Positions 20,963 through 32,748 of a stretch of 64,000 bases of DNA are shown in pieces. Location of the stretch: the NCBI RefSeq assembly GCF_001507855.1, contig NZ_LGEN01000008.1, positions 44,981-108,980 on the forward strand, written 5' to 3'. The notes beneath the pieces are model-generated. The model was not told the DNA's origin. It searched no databases and was given only the letters and a program-made list of their open reading frames with translations. Within the stretch, counting starts at the first letter, position 1; each line of letters starts with the position of its first letter. The translations under genes were made by a program, and so were the position numbers. The stretch comes from Halomonas sp. 54_146. GTDB lineage: Bacteria; Pseudomonadota; Gammaproteobacteria; Pseudomonadales; Halomonadaceae.

Positions 20963-21336
20963 TTACTCCGCCTTCCCCAGCGGTAGCTTGCAGCGCTAAC
21001 GCAGCTTTCTGCCGCGAACATCGTCAAACAATTGTTTAATTTTTGCTTAGGGCTCAGTTTTGGCGCAAGCGCCGGCTACCGCTAGACATCTGGGCACTTT
21101 TTCGGCAAACTCCGCTCCCACATTAGCGAAAAATTTCCTTTTTTAGGGGTGAGAACGGGGTAACGTTCGCTAACATGCAGCGTTCTCTTCATTTTAAAAT
21201 CTGGTTTACTGCGCTTATAAAAGCGCCGCACAGCCCCTGCCGACAGGTTGGTTCGCTCTGTGATTATTTTTCATAACCTTTTTTTCTCACACCCCTTTTT
21301 CTCATAACTTTTTTATAACATTGATGGGGCTATGCC

Positions 21337-21792
21337 ATGGATATCCGCAAAGTTAAGAAACTGATTGAGTTGCTTGAAGAGTCCAACATTAGCGAAATTG
21401 AAATTCAAGAAGGCGAAGAATCAGTACGCATTAGCCGCCATCCTAATGGCACTACCTGGCAGCCACAGCCAATGCCCCAATATGCGCAGCCCAATTACGC
21501 ACCGGCACCAAGCGCACCGGCAGTTGAAGCGGCTGAACCCACAGGCGTTAGCTACCGTGGTGAAGCGGTCAACTCCCCAATGGTGGGTACTTTCTATCGC
21601 AGCCCTGCTCCGGGCGCTAAATCCTTTGTGGAAGTAGGCGATACGGTTAAGCAAGGCGACACCATTTGCATCATCGAAGCCATGAAAATGATGAACCAGA
21701 TTGAAGCTGACCGCGACGGCGTGGTGGAAGCCATCCTGGTAGAAGATGGTGAGCCGGTGGAATTCGATCAACCTATGATCGTTATCGCTTAA
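21337..21792 (+). CDS. accB: Acetyl-CoA carboxylase biotin carboxyl carrier protein
   Basis: [23 protein letters not shown] ... [14 protein letters not shown] biotinylation motif. Confidence 0.98.
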   Translation: MDIRKVKKLIELLEESNISEIEIQEGEESVRISRHPNGTTWQPQPMPQYAQPNYAPAPSAPAVEAAEPTGVSYRGEAVNSPMVGTFYRSPAPGAKSFVEVGDTVKQGDTICIIEAMKMMNQIEADRDGVVEAILVEDGEPVEFDQPMIVIA

Positions 21793-21823
21793 TCTTTCAT
21801 TTTCAACACGGGTGGACTCTCCC

Positions 21824-23164
21824 ATGCTGGACAAGGTACTTATCGCGAACCGCGGCGAGATAGCCCTCCGTATCCTACGGGCCTGTAAAGAACTAGGCAT
21901 CAAAACCGTAGCGGTACACTCCAAGGCTGACCGTGAGCTTATGCACGTTCGCCTAGCGGATGAAGCCGTGTGTATCGGACCGGCATCATCAGCACAGTCT
22001 TACTTGAATATCCCGGCGTTAATTAGTGCCGCAGAAGTCACTGACTCAACCGCTATTCACCCTGGCTACGGCTTTTTGTCTGAAAACGCCAACTTCGCCG
22101 AGCAGGTAGAACGTTCAGGGTTTACCTTTATTGGCCCTCGCGCTGAGACGATTCGCCTGATGGGCGACAAAGTAAGCGCGATCCAATCCATGAAGGAAGC
22201 GGGCGTGCCCACAGTGCCAGGTTCAGACGGCCCCTTGGGTGACGATGACGCTACCAACTTAGCCACCGCCCGCCGCATCGGCTACCCGGTGATTATCAAG
22301 GCAGCTTCTGGCGGCGGTGGCCGTGGCATGCGTGTGGTACACACTGAAGGCCATTTGCTTTCAGCCATTACCGTTACCCGCACGGAAGCACACGCCGCCT
22401 TTGGCGACGGCACGGTTTACATGGAAAAGTTCCTTGAAAAGCCGCGGCACGTTGAAATACAGGTACTTGCCGACGGCCAGGGTAACGCTATTCACCTTTA
22501 TGACCGCGACTGCTCGCTACAGCGCCGCCACCAAAAAGTGCTTGAAGAAGCCCCAGCGCCAGGGCTAGACCCAGAAGCCCGCGCCCAGGTGCTTGAAGCG
22601 TGCCGCCAGGCGTGTATCAAAATTAACTACCGTGGCGCTGGCACCTTTGAGTTCTTGTATGAAGACGGCGAGTACTTCTTTATCGAGATGAATACCCGCG
22701 TTCAGGTTGAGCACCCGGTCACGGAGATGGTTACCGGCGTGGATATCGTCAAAGAGCAGCTACGCATTGCTTCTGGCCTGCCGCTGTCGATTCGTCAAGA
22801 AGATGTAAAACTGTCGGGCCACTCCTTTGAGTGCCGCATCAACGCCGAAGACTCGCGCACCTTTATGCCCTCACCCGGCAACGTTACGCTGTATCACGCA
22901 CCGGGGGGGTTGGGCGTTCGTATGGATTCGCACCTGTATACCGGCTACACCGTGCCCCCGCACTATGACTCGCTGATTGGCAAATTGATCACCTGGGGGG
23001 CAGACCGTGATATAGCCTTAACGCGGATGCGTAATGCACTCGATGAGCTGTTGGTAGAAGGCATTAAGACCAATATCGACCTGCAAAAAGATTTGGTTCG
23101 CGACAGCTATTTCCGTCAAGGCGGCGTCAACATTCACTACCTGGAAAAGAAACTCAGCAGCTAA
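21824..23164 (+). CDS. accC: Acetyl-CoA carboxylase biotin carboxylase subunit
   Basis: [26 protein letters not shown] ... [14 protein letters not shown] ... [16 protein letters not shown]. Confidence 0.98.
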   Translation: MLDKVLIANRGEIALRILRACKELGIKTVAVHSKADRELMHVRLADEAVCIGPASSAQSYLNIPALISAAEVTDSTAIHPGYGFLSENANFAEQVERSGFTFIGPRAETIRLMGDKVSAIQSMKEAGVPTVPGSDGPLGDDDATNLATARRIGYPVIIKAASGGGGRGMRVVHTEGHLLSAITVTRTEAHAAFGDGTVYMEKFLEKPRHVEIQVLADGQGNAIHLYDRDCSLQRRHQKVLEEAPAPGLDPEARAQVLEACRQACIKINYRGAGTFEFLYEDGEYFFIEMNTRVQVEHPVTEMVTGVDIVKEQLRIASGLPLSIRQEDVKLSGHSFECRINAEDSRTFMPSPGNVTLYHAPGGLGVRMDSHLYTGYTVPPHYDSLIGKLITWGADRDIALTRMRNALDELLVEGIKTNIDLQKDLVRDSYFRQGGVNIHYLEKKLSS

Positions 23165-23263
23165 GGCTGATTTCAAGAGTTTTCCAGCGTCACGTTTGAT
23201 GCCCAGCGGGGTGGCCACGTCCACCCCGTTATCATTTCTAATTCGCCTTGCGGAGAATGCCCC

Positions 23264-24178
23264 ATGCCCTGGCTTCAACTTAAAGCCCACGTGGCCCCCG
23301 AACAAGCAGAGCTGCTTGAAGAGCTGCTGCTGAACGAGGGCGCGACCGCCATTGGCCTTCAGGATGCCCACGATGACCCGGTGTTTGAGCCAGAGCGCGG
23401 CACGACACCGCTGTGGGAAGATACCATTCTGACCGGCCTTTACGATGACTTGGAAGGCGTTGCGAGCATGCTCGAACGCATTGAAGCCGCCTGGTCAGAA
23501 CAAATGCCCGGCGACCCCTGCCCGAGCATTGAATATGAACTGCTGGCTGACCGCGATTGGGAGCGCGAGTGGATGGATGACTTCACGCCGCTGCGTATGG
23601 GTCAGCGGCTGTGGATTGTGCCTAGCTGGCACGAACCGCCGCACGCGGATGCCGTTAATTTGATCCTCGACCCAGGCCTTGCCTTTGGTACCGGCACGCA
23701 CCCCACCACGGCGCTGTGCCTTGAATGGCTGGATGAGCTAGCGGTGGCTGGCCACTTGGCCGAGCAAACCGTGCTGGATGTCGGCTGCGGCTCGGGCATT
23801 CTTGCCATCGCCGCGCTCAAGCTAGGTGCCAGTCACGCCGATGCCACCGATATAGACCCTCAAGCACTCCAGGCCAGCCGCGACAACGCGGAGCGTAACG
23901 GTATTGCCGAGCCGGATTTAAGCCTCTACTACCCTGAGCAGCTAAACGATAACGGCAGTTACCCCATCGTGACGGCCAATATTTTAGCCGGCCCGCTGGT
24001 GGAACTGGCCGCAATGATTGCCGGGCATGTGGCACCCGGTGGCCGCATTGCGCTATCCGGCATATTAGCCAACCAGGCCGATAATGTTGTTGAGGCCTAT
24101 GCAGCCCAGGGTATCGCTATGGATGAACCGGTCATTCGCGAAGGCTGGGTACGCCTTTCTGGTCAGCGTCCGCGTTAA
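23264..24178 (+). CDS. prmA: Ribosomal protein L11 methyltransferase
   Basis: MPWLQLKAHV; LDPGLAFGTGTHPTTALCLEWL; VLDVGCGSGILAIAALKLGA. Confidence 0.97.
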   Translation: MPWLQLKAHVAPEQAELLEELLLNEGATAIGLQDAHDDPVFEPERGTTPLWEDTILTGLYDDLEGVASMLERIEAAWSEQMPGDPCPSIEYELLADRDWEREWMDDFTPLRMGQRLWIVPSWHEPPHADAVNLILDPGLAFGTGTHPTTALCLEWLDELAVAGHLAEQTVLDVGCGSGILAIAALKLGASHADATDIDPQALQASRDNAERNGIAEPDLSLYYPEQLNDNGSYPIVTANILAGPLVELAAMIAGHVAPGGRIALSGILANQADNVVEAYAAQGIAMDEPVIREGWVRLSGQRPR

Positions 24179-24268
24179 CGCAATGCCGGCCTTCACCCTA
24201 CCGCTGAGTAGGCGTATCATACGCCCCCTTGAAAGCGCCTACTCGCCGCCAGCTCAGAAGCCAACGCC

Positions 24269-25306
24269 ATGACAGCAAGCACCCAACCCGCCACCATTGG
24301 CCCGTATTTATTACCGAATCGCGTAATACTTGCGCCCATGGCCGGCGTTACCGACCGCCCTTTTCGTCAGCTATGCCGACGGTTAGGGGCCGGCTGGGTG
24401 GTGGGTGAAATGGTCACTGCCGACCCAAGCCTATGGCATACCCGCAAATCTCAGCTGCGTATGGACCACCGCGGCGAGCCTGACCCGCGCGTGGTACAAA
24501 TTGCTGGCGGCGACGCGGACATGCTGGCTCAAGCGGCGCGTTTGAATGCTGAACTGGGCGCGCAGATTATTGATATCAATATGGGCTGCCCCGCCAAAAA
24601 GGTATGCAACAAAGCCGCGGGCTCGGCGCTGCTTCGTGACGAGGCCTTGGTGGCAGAGATTCTCGACGCGGTGGTCGCAGCGGTTGATATCCCCGTAACG
24701 CTCAAAATTCGCACGGGCTGGTGCGCCGAATCAAACAATGCCCTGCGTATTGCCCGGCTTGCCGAGTCAGCGGGTATTCAGGCGCTCGCTGTACATGGCC
24801 GGCACCGCCAGCAGCGCTATACTGGACAGGCAGAGTACGACACGATTGCCGAGATCAAATCTCATCTCTCGATACCGGTGATTGCTAACGGCGACATAAC
24901 AAGCCCGGAAAAAGCCGCCGAAGTACTCGCTTACACCGGCGCTGACGCAGTAATGGTAGGCCGCGGCGCACAAGGCAACCCGTGGATTTTCCAGCAGATT
25001 AGTCATTTTCTTCAGCATGGAAAGCGGATGGCTCTGCCTACCCTCATCGAGCGTCATCACGTGCTCCATGAACATATTGCCGCGCTGCATGAATTTTATG
25101 GCGACACGATGGGCGTGCGCATTGCACGCAAGCACGTTGGCTGGTATCTCAGCGACGACCCACGCTTTACGCAGCCTCAACAGCGCGCGCTTAAGCAGCA
25201 GTTCAATGCGTTAGCATCACCCGAAACGCAATTTGATTGGATCAATAACGCGATGGCCCCCGATGCCGCCACGCGTTTGCTAGCCAAAGGAAGCTATGCT
25301 GCATGA
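24269..25306 (+). CDS. dusB: tRNA-dihydrouridine synthase B
   Basis: [55 protein letters not shown]. Confidence 0.97.
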   Translation: MTASTQPATIGPYLLPNRVILAPMAGVTDRPFRQLCRRLGAGWVVGEMVTADPSLWHTRKSQLRMDHRGEPDPRVVQIAGGDADMLAQAARLNAELGAQIIDINMGCPAKKVCNKAAGSALLRDEALVAEILDAVVAAVDIPVTLKIRTGWCAESNNALRIARLAESAGIQALAVHGRHRQQRYTGQAEYDTIAEIKSHLSIPVIANGDITSPEKAAEVLAYTGADAVMVGRGAQGNPWIFQQISHFLQHGKRMALPTLIERHHVLHEHIAALHEFYGDTMGVRIARKHVGWYLSDDPRFTQPQQRALKQQFNALASPETQFDWINNAMAPDAATRLLAKGSYAA

Positions 25307-25671
25307 CCGAACGCGATCTTCTCTCTAGCGATGCCTATTCCAGCGATGCTTATTCCAGCGACGCCGATGCTAGCAAGCGCTCTTCCCATTTAGCAGGCAC
25401 GCTGGCAGACCCCGCCGTGAACACGCCGCCACAGCCACTGCGGGAAGCTGTAGAATCCGCGATGCGCCGCTACTTCGAGCATCTCGATGGCAGTCAGGCA
25501 ACCGACCTGTACGCCATGGTGATGGCCGAAGTAGAAGCCCCTTTACTTGCTTGCGTGCTAGAACACACCGACGGCAACCAGACCCGAGCCGCTGATGTAC
25601 TCGGCTTGAACCGTGGCACCCTGCGCAAAAAACTAAAGCTTTACGGACTTATCGAAGGTGACACCCCATAA
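25303..25671 (+). CDS. fis: DNA-binding protein Fis with extended repetitive N-terminus
   Basis: C-terminal [31 protein letters not shown] overlap with dusB. Confidence 0.95.
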   Translation: MTERDLLSSDAYSSDAYSSDADASKRSSHLAGTLADPAVNTPPQPLREAVESAMRRYFEHLDGSQATDLYAMVMAEVEAPLLACVLEHTDGNQTRAADVLGLNRGTLRKKLKLYGLIEGDTP

Positions 25672-25721
25672 CGATGAGGTGTTGTTGTTTTTAATTCTCG
25701 ACCCTGCACACGAGCATTCTA

Positions 25722-27302
25722 ATGGCTGATAGCACTGCTACCCCCGTCCGCCGCGCCCTTTTGAGCGTTTCTGATAAAACCGGCATTGTGGAATTCGCCC
25801 GCGGCCTGACCGAACACGGCGTTGAATTACTCTCCACTGGCGGTACCTTCCGCTTGCTACAGGAAAATGCCATTCCTGTGAAAGAAGTCTCTGAGCACAC
25901 CGGCTTCCCCGAAATTATGGATGGCCGTGTCAAAACCCTGCACCCGAAAATCCACGGCGGCATTTTAGCCCGTCGCGGCCAGGATGATGCCGTCATGGCT
26001 GAGAACGACATCACCCCGATCGACATGGTAGTCGTCAATCTCTACCCGTTTGCCGCCACGGTGGCTAAGCCTGATTGCACGCTTGAAGATGCCATCGAAA
26101 ATATCGACATCGGCGGCCCCACCATGGTGCGTGCCTGCGCCAAAAATCATGCTTACACCACTATCGTGGTTAATAGCAGCGACTACGCCCAGGTGTTGGG
26201 CGAATTGGCAGCACAAAATGGCCAGGTAACGAGCGCCACGCGTTTCGATTTAGCCGTTAAAGCCTTTGAGCACACCGCTGGCTACGATGGCGCTATTGCT
26301 GATTATCTCGGCCGAAAAGTAAACGCGGCCGATGAAGCCTTCCCGCGCACCTTTAACCTGCAGCTGCATAAAAAGCAGGATATGCGTTACGGCGAAAACC
26401 CTCATCAGCAGGCGGCTTTTTACGTAGACCCAGACGCCAGCGAGCCCAGCGTTGCCACAGCGAAAATGCTGCAGGGCAAGCCGCTTTCGTATAACAATGT
26501 TGCTGATACCGATGCAGCCTTTGAGTGCGTAAAAGCCTTTAACGAGACGGCTTGTGTGATTGTAAAACACGCCAACCCCTGCGGCGTGGCGATTGGTGCC
26601 ACCGCGTTGGCAGCCTACGACAAGGCCTTTGCCACCGACCCCACCAGTGCGTTTGGCGGCATTATTGCCTTCAATACGCCGCTGGACGCCGAAACGGCTC
26701 AGGCAATTATTGACCGCCAGTTTGTTGAGGTAATCATTGCCCCAGGCGTCAGCGATGAAGCCGCCGCTATCGTGGCAAATAAGCAAAACGTGCGTTTACT
26801 GGACGTTAGCGCTAACTGGCCCGGCAAACATCAATCCACCTTTGATCTCAAGCGCGTTAACGGCGGTTTATTGGTGCAGGATCGCGATGAAGGCATGGTC
26901 GCCCGGGAAGATTTAACCGTGGTCAGCCAACGCGCGCCGAGCGAACAGGAGCTGCGTGACCTCGCCTTTGCTTGGCGGGTGGCTAAATTCGTTAAATCCA
27001 ACGCCATTGTGTACGCCAAGCAAGGTCAAACAATCGGCGTTGGCGCTGGGCAAATGAGCCGTGTGTACTCGGCCAAAATTGCCGGTATTAAAGCCGCAGA
27101 CGAAGGCCTTTCGGTACCTGGCTCAGTGATGGCGTCCGACGCTTTCTTCCCCTTCCGCGATGGCATCGATGCCGCTGCGGCTGCAGGTATTACCGCCGTG
27201 ATTCAGCCCGGTGGCTCCATGCGTGACCAAGAAGTGATCGACGCTGCCAACGAAGCGGGCATTGCCATGGTATTTACCGGCATGCGCCATTTCCGTCACT
27301 AA
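25722..27302 (+). CDS. purH: Bifunctional AICAR formyltransferase/IMP cyclohydrolase
   Basis: [20 protein letters not shown] ... [20 protein letters not shown] ... [12 protein letters not shown]. Confidence 0.98.
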   Translation: MADSTATPVRRALLSVSDKTGIVEFARGLTEHGVELLSTGGTFRLLQENAIPVKEVSEHTGFPEIMDGRVKTLHPKIHGGILARRGQDDAVMAENDITPIDMVVVNLYPFAATVAKPDCTLEDAIENIDIGGPTMVRACAKNHAYTTIVVNSSDYAQVLGELAAQNGQVTSATRFDLAVKAFEHTAGYDGAIADYLGRKVNAADEAFPRTFNLQLHKKQDMRYGENPHQQAAFYVDPDASEPSVATAKMLQGKPLSYNNVADTDAAFECVKAFNETACVIVKHANPCGVAIGATALAAYDKAFATDPTSAFGGIIAFNTPLDAETAQAIIDRQFVEVIIAPGVSDEAAAIVANKQNVRLLDVSANWPGKHQSTFDLKRVNGGLLVQDRDEGMVAREDLTVVSQRAPSEQELRDLAFAWRVAKFVKSNAIVYAKQGQTIGVGAGQMSRVYSAKIAGIKAADEGLSVPGSVMASDAFFPFRDGIDAAAAAGITAVIQPGGSMRDQEVIDAANEAGIAMVFTGMRHFRH

Positions 27303-27357
27303 ACGCAGTTTGCAGCACTAACACCCGAAAACACACGAAGTTAAGATCCACAAAATG

Positions 27358-27396
27358 AAAAAGCCCCACCGGAATATTGCAGGTGGGGCTTTTTTA
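27358..27396 (+). terminator. Rho-independent terminator between convergent purH and the aldehyde dehydrogenase gene
   Basis: aaaaagccccacc ggaatattgca ggtggggctttttt; symmetrical enough to work on both strands. Confidence 0.9.
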
Positions 27397-27441
27397 CGCT
27401 CTTTTGTTCATTCTTATTATCAACAAACGGCACGACGAGGC

Positions 27442-28899
27442 TTAGCCGAGATCAATACACAGGTACTTGGTTTCAAGATACTCTTCCAAGCCCTGATGAC
27501 CACCCTCGCGGCCTAATCCTGACGCCTTCACCCCACCAAACGGTGCCGCCGCATTGGAAATGATGCCGGTGTTGATTCCCACCATGCCATACTCAAGCGC
27601 CTCGGCCACGCGCCAGACACGGGCAAGATCACGCGAGTAAAAATAAGAGGCCAGGCCATACTCGGTATCATTGGCCATCTCAATGGCGGTTTCTTCATCG
27701 TCAAACGGGAAGACAGCGGCTAATGGGCCAAAAGTCTCTTCATGAGCCACTTTCATTTTATCAGTGGCAAAGCTGATCAGCGTCGGCGTAAAGAAATTTC
27801 CACCTAGCGGATGCGGATGCCCCCCCAGCAGTAACTCTGCGCCATTATCGATCGCATCCTGCACGTGCTCGCTGACTTTTTTAACCGCGTTCTCGTCGAT
27901 TAGCGGGCCAATATTAATGTTGGGTTTAGTGCCATCACCCACATGCAGTTCGCTGTTCATAGCGACCGCGAGTTTTTCACAAAAGGCGTTAATGACGCTG
28001 GATTGGACTAAAAAGCGGTTGGTGCAAACACAGGTTTGCCCCGCGTTGCGGAATTTTGCCGCCATAGCGCCTTCAACGGCTGCGTCTAAATCGGCGTCTT
28101 CAAAGACAATAAAAGGCGCATTACCGCCTAATTCCAACGAGATTTTCTGGATATGCTCAGCGGCTTGCGCCATGAGCTTGCGACCCACTTCGGTCGAGCC
28201 AGTGAAGGTGATCTTGCGCACTTTAGGCGATTGCGTCATGGCTTGAGCAATATCGCTAGCGCTACCCGGCACGACATTAAACACCCCGCGTGGAATGCCC
28301 GCACGTTCAGCTAATAGCGCCAGCGCCGTGGCTGAAAATGGCGTTTGGCTAGCAGGTTTAACCACAATGGTGCAGCCTGCCGCTAACGCAGCGCCGGCTT
28401 TGCGGGTAATCATCGCCGCGGGGAAATTCCAGGGCGTGATCGCGCCCACCACGCCTACCGGCTGTTTGGTAACCACAATGCGCTGATTCGCTTTTGCTGC
28501 AGGAATCGTTTCACCATAAACACGCCGCGCTTCCTCAGCAAACCAGCGCAAAAAACTGGCGGCATAAGCAATTTCGCCAGCGGCTTCTTTGAGCGGCTTG
28601 CCCTGCTCGTAGGTCATCAGCATGGCGAGGTCTTGCTGGTGCTCCAGCATCAGGTCGTGCCATTTCATCAGCAAATCGGCACGTTCCTGGGCGGTCAGCG
28701 CCCGCCACGCAGGCAGGGCGGCATCCGCAGCATCAATCGCCCGTTCGGTTTCGGCTTTGCCTAACCGTGGGATATCCCCAATTACCTCGCCGGTTGCCGG
28801 ATTCAAGACCGTAATCTGTTCGCCGCTATCTGCCGCGACCCAACTGCCGTCAATATAGGCAAAGGGGCAATACAGCTGTGTTTCTTTAAGCGCTTCCAT
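27442..28899 (-). CDS. gabD: NAD(P)-dependent succinate-semialdehyde dehydrogenase
   Basis: Aldehyde dehydrogenase: GAITPWNFPAAMITRKAGAALAAGCT, ELGGNAPFIVFEDAD, GQTCVCTNRFLV. Confidence 0.9.
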   Translation of the reverse strand: MEALKETQLYCPFAYIDGSWVAADSGEQITVLNPATGEVIGDIPRLGKAETERAIDAADAALPAWRALTAQERADLLMKWHDLMLEHQQDLAMLMTYEQGKPLKEAAGEIAYAASFLRWFAEEARRVYGETIPAAKANQRIVVTKQPVGVVGAITPWNFPAAMITRKAGAALAAGCTIVVKPASQTPFSATALALLAERAGIPRGVFNVVPGSASDIAQAMTQSPKVRKITFTGSTEVGRKLMAQAAEHIQKISLELGGNAPFIVFEDADLDAAVEGAMAAKFRNAGQTCVCTNRFLVQSSVINAFCEKLAVAMNSELHVGDGTKPNINIGPLIDENAVKKVSEHVQDAIDNGAELLLGGHPHPLGGNFFTPTLISFATDKMKVAHEETFGPLAAVFPFDDEETAIEMANDTEYGLASYFYSRDLARVWRVAEALEYGMVGINTGIISNAAAPFGGVKASGLGREGGHQGLEEYLETKYLCIDLG

Positions 28900-29018
28900 G
28901 ACAGGCTCCTGACCAAATAATGGCCTTGTAGGCTTATAAACGTCTTCATGCTAAGACGAAACACCCCTGTAAACCAAGTTTGCGGCGTGCGTTACTTACC
29001 CAATGACCGACAACACAC

Positions 29019-29582
29019 TCAATTAATTAACAGCAAAAATTCTTGTCGAGTCGCTTGGTTGCTGCGAAACCCGCCTAGCATGACTGACGATGTCATGCTG
29101 GAGTTTTGTTTTTCTACGCCGCGCATCATCATGCACAGGTGCCGCGCCTCAATGACCACAGCAACCCCCTTTGCCTGGGTGACTTCCTGCACCGCCTCGG
29201 CAATTTCACGGGTGAGGTTTTCTTGAATCTGCATGCGGCGGGCAAACATATCCACAATGCGCGCAAACTTAGATAGCCCTAGCACTTTGCCGTTAGGCAA
29301 ATAGGCAATGTGGCACTTGCCAATAAAGGGCAGCAGGTGATGCTCACACATTGAATAAAGCTCAATGTCTTTTATCAGCACCATTTCATCGGTCTGCGAC
29401 TCAAACACTGCGCCATTAACAATCTCTTCGAGGGATTGATTATAGCCCGCATTTAAAAACTGCATGGCTTTTGCCGCACGCTTAGGCGTGTCTATTAGCC
29501 CTTCACGGTCGGGGTTTTCACCAAGAGCTGAAATTATCTGGCGGTAGTGCTGGGCGATTTCATCGGACATATTAAGCCTCAT
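29019..29582 (-). CDS. folE: GTP cyclohydrolase I
   Basis: [57 protein letters not shown]. Confidence 0.96.
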   Translation of the reverse strand: MRLNMSDEIAQHYRQIISALGENPDREGLIDTPKRAAKAMQFLNAGYNQSLEEIVNGAVFESQTDEMVLIKDIELYSMCEHHLLPFIGKCHIAYLPNGKVLGLSKFARIVDMFARRMQIQENLTREIAEAVQEVTQAKGVAVVIEARHLCMMMRGVEKQNSSMTSSVMLGGFRSNQATRQEFLLLIN

Positions 29583-29897
29583 AAAAAACGTTGCTCAGTC
29601 GCGCAAAAGGCTGACAGCCATTTCAACAAGCGGGGCCAACAACCCCTTTGCGCCAATGGATAACAGAGCAACCTGAAAAATACAGTAGCCAGCGTATTAA
29701 CCGGCAATTCATGTACAAAAAATATACGCTCAAATAATTCTGTACAATGATTATTGATGAGAAAAGCTATTTTAACGTACATCCCCCTGCTGTGGCAGAG
29801 TGCCGCGTCGCCCACTTCGCAAACATTAGCCCTGTGATATGATGGGTTGTTTTTATTTCCCTGCCTTTATTGCAGGCGCCCACATCGAGAGCTCGCC

Positions 29898-30458
29898 ATG
29901 TCATTTAAACCAACACCCTTTTGGTTGACCGCCATAGTGGCGCCCCTTGTCACCACCTCACTGTATGCGGCGGAAGCCACGCTTTCATTGCCAAGCAAGG
30001 CCACCGTCGGCGTTGAGGTCATTGAAACGCTAACGTTTGAGTCGAATCAAACGCGCCTTAGCGATATTTTGCTGCACCCGACGCAATCCGCCGATGCCTC
30101 GCACTCACTGCCGGAGTATTGCGTGATTATTGGCAATGCGCAGTTAGTCGACGAACGCATCCGCGTCACTACCCACGAAGCGACGTGCATTGAAACCCAC
30201 GCTGCCGACAGCAATATTTTTACAGGAGCGTTTAGCGCCAGCGCCTACGCCGAAGATGGCCTTTATGGCATTGCTTGCGAAACATCACCCTGCACGCTCT
30301 CTCCTGGGCAGACGTTTCTATTAACGCTTGATGAAGCGGTAGATATCGAGGAGCTGGACAACCCCTCCGCTGAGCTTAACCAGCAACGCCGCCAGGCAAA
30401 TGGGGAAGGCGTTGCTAATCCCATCCCCAGAGACCAAGCCACTCCAGACGCCGAATAA
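29898..30458 (+). CDS. Hypothetical secreted protein
   Basis: Signal-peptide-like N-terminus MSFKPTPFWLTAIVAPLVTTSLYAAEA; no recognised family. Confidence 0.6.
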   Translation: MSFKPTPFWLTAIVAPLVTTSLYAAEATLSLPSKATVGVEVIETLTFESNQTRLSDILLHPTQSADASHSLPEYCVIIGNAQLVDERIRVTTHEATCIETHAADSNIFTGAFSASAYAEDGLYGIACETSPCTLSPGQTFLLTLDEAVDIEELDNPSAELNQQRRQANGEGVANPIPRDQATPDAE

Positions 30459-30488
30459 TAGGCAGTCGATCATACTCACGCGGGTTGG

Positions 30489-31463
30489 CTATGCCAGCCA
30501 GCGTGGGTTATCTAATTGCAGGCACTGCTGCTCTAACTGGCGGATATGCTGATCCCAATAGCCGCTATCAGCTATCCACGGAAACGCACGCGGAAAAGCG
30601 GGGTCATCCCACCGCGATATCAGCCAGGCCGTATGCCGAATGAGGCGGTAGCTCCTCAGCGGTTCAATAAGCGACATCTGTTCTGTCGGGAACGGGCGAG
30701 TTTCTTCGTAACCTTCGGTAATTTCACTCAAATACGAGTGCCAGCCCTGCGGGTCATCGGTAGGCAGCAACATCCAAATATCCTGAATCGCTGGCACCAT
30801 TAGGCAGTCATCAAAATCGACCAGGGTGAACTGCTCTTCACGCCCCAGCACATTGCCCAAGTGGCAATCGCCGTGGCAGCGAATCATGCTGGCGGCAGGC
30901 ACGTTATGCTTTAAAAGCTGCTGGTGTATTGTTTGAATGACCTTTTCATAGGCTCGCCGCTGATGGCGGGTTAGCCGCTCGCTAGCAAGCACCCGCTGCT
31001 GAGCATCCAGAATACCGCTTGCCATCTCTAAGCGTGGGCGATGCTGAAACGGTTTTTTAGCCGCAACCTGATGTAACCGCCCCAATACTTCCCCCATGGC
31101 AAATAGGTGAGCAGGGTTATCCAATTCCGGCGCTTGGCCAGGGCAATGAGGGAACAGCGCAAACCGAAACGCCTTAAAAAAATGTAACGACACACCCGCC
31201 TTATCACGCCAAGGCGCTACTACCGGCACTTTACTGTTAGCTAGCTCCTGCAAAAAATCGTGCTCTTCTTGAATCGCCAGCTCTGACCAGCGGTCGGGGC
31301 GGTAAAACTTAATTATCCAGTTTTTGCCATCCTCATCGCGAAACATCAGCACGCGGTTTTCATAGCTATTAAGTGCGAAAGGCTCTCCTGCAGGCCAAAT
31401 ATCCACTGACTCTGCAGCAGACATGACTAAGTCAGGCGAAAGAGAGCTAAAAGGGTGTGACAT
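30489..31463 (-). CDS. srkA: Stress response kinase SrkA (YihE/RdoA-like)
   Basis: FALNSYENRVLMFRDEDGKNWIIKFYRPDRWS; IRCHGDCHLGNVL; LVDFDDCLMVPAIQDIWML. Confidence 0.93.
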   Translation of the reverse strand: MSHPFSSLSPDLVMSAAESVDIWPAGEPFALNSYENRVLMFRDEDGKNWIIKFYRPDRWSELAIQEEHDFLQELANSKVPVVAPWRDKAGVSLHFFKAFRFALFPHCPGQAPELDNPAHLFAMGEVLGRLHQVAAKKPFQHRPRLEMASGILDAQQRVLASERLTRHQRRAYEKVIQTIHQQLLKHNVPAASMIRCHGDCHLGNVLGREEQFTLVDFDDCLMVPAIQDIWMLLPTDDPQGWHSYLSEITEGYEETRPFPTEQMSLIEPLRSYRLIRHTAWLISRWDDPAFPRAFPWIADSGYWDQHIRQLEQQCLQLDNPRWLA

Positions 31464-31533
31464 TGGTCACTCCTGGGTTTGGCGAAAGGATTGGGCGAAA
31501 GGGCTTATCAATAGTCGAAAACCGTAGAGTCTA

Positions 31534-32262
31534 TCAACCCTTACCTAAAGGTGTCCGCGCTACCGCCCAAATATCGACGCGTTTAGCGCCTGCGGTTAAC
31601 CCAGCACGCGCCAGCGCATGGCCTGTAGAGCCTGTTGTCACAACATCATCAATAATCACGATATGTTCGGGAGTAGGCACCTCAAATGTAAAAGCGCCGG
31701 TTAAATTGGCTGCCCGCTCACGGCGGTTCAACGTGCGCTGGGTGCGGCTCGCTTTAATACGCTTAGCGTTTATCAAAGGCATGCCCAGCGCTCGCCCAAG
31801 CTGCTCCGCTAGCCAATAAGATTGATTAAACCCGCGCTTACGGGCGTTGGTTGAATGCATCGGCACCGGTACGAAGGCTTGCCCTGTCAGAGATGGCGGC
31901 GTCAATAGCATCAGCTCACACAACAGCATGCCAGCCCGGGGAGAAGCATTAAATTTAAAATCATGGATCAACGCTTTAATGCTGTTTTGATACAACAGCC
32001 CTGCCTGTGTGGCAGTAAATGCAGGTGGATCAACTAAGCAGCGCCCGCACACCGGCTGCTCCTTCGCCACTGGCTCGCCACACTGACGGCAGGCACGTAG
32101 GTTCCAGGGCAGCTCTTCTACGCAACAAGCGCACCAACCCCGCCCTTTTGCAGCAGGTGCCAGGCAGAAAGCGCAGTAACCGGGCATTGCGCGCTTTACC
32201 AAATCGCTTCCCCGCTGTAGCCAGCGCCGTAGTTGCATACTTAGCTGCATACTTAGTTGCAT
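31534..32262 (-). CDS. ComF-family phosphoribosyltransferase-like protein
   Basis: CFLAPAAKGRGWCACCVEELPWNLRACRQCGEP zinc-finger region; RKRGFNQSYWLAEQLG; VIIDDVVTTGST. Confidence 0.92.
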   Translation of the reverse strand: MQLSMQLSMQLRRWLQRGSDLVKRAMPGYCAFCLAPAAKGRGWCACCVEELPWNLRACRQCGEPVAKEQPVCGRCLVDPPAFTATQAGLLYQNSIKALIHDFKFNASPRAGMLLCELMLLTPPSLTGQAFVPVPMHSTNARKRGFNQSYWLAEQLGRALGMPLINAKRIKASRTQRTLNRRERAANLTGAFTFEVPTPEHIVIIDDVVTTGSTGHALARAGLTAGAKRVDIWAVARTPLGKG

Positions 32263-32344
32263 ATCGACCCCTTGCTGCTATGTGCATAAGAGTAAATTAC
32301 TTATTGACATCCACTTAAAAAATGATAATATACGCCTCGTCTTA

Positions 32345-32429
32345 GCGGATGTGGTGGAATTGGTAGACACGCTAGATTTAGGTTCTAGTGCCGTAAGGTG
32401 TGGGAGTTCGAGTCTCCCCATCCGCACCA
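32345..32429 (+). tRNA. tRNA-Leu (anticodon UAG)
   Basis: gcggatg...catccgcacca acceptor pairing with encoded CCA; anticodon arm ctaga-tttaggt-tctag; ggttcgag-type T arm (gggagttcgagtctccc). Confidence 0.97.
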
Positions 32430-32748
32430 ATTACTTGTTAGTTTCTATCTTGTTAGAAACGTTATGCCCTTCAGAAATTTCTTATATAGACTAAATAAAG
32501 TTACCTGATTAAGACATATTAGGAAAATATTTTTAGTCGCTCCCTTCTCAAGATTCTCTATTTTATAAACTCTTCAAATAAATCAATGGCTAATGCCATG
32601 CTTTCTTGTGCCTACTGTTTACGTGATTTCCGTTTACGTGATTTTCTCGCCATTTGCAGTCACTATGGCTGACTTGCATCCGCTTTTCCGCTAGGCTCTG
32701 GGTAAATTGTTACCAAGCGGCGCTGTACGCTACTAGTGAGACCCCCCA

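Noticed and set aside
29579-29815. 78-aa minus-strand ORF upstream of folE
   Set aside because: No homology signal and it occupies the likely folE promoter region.
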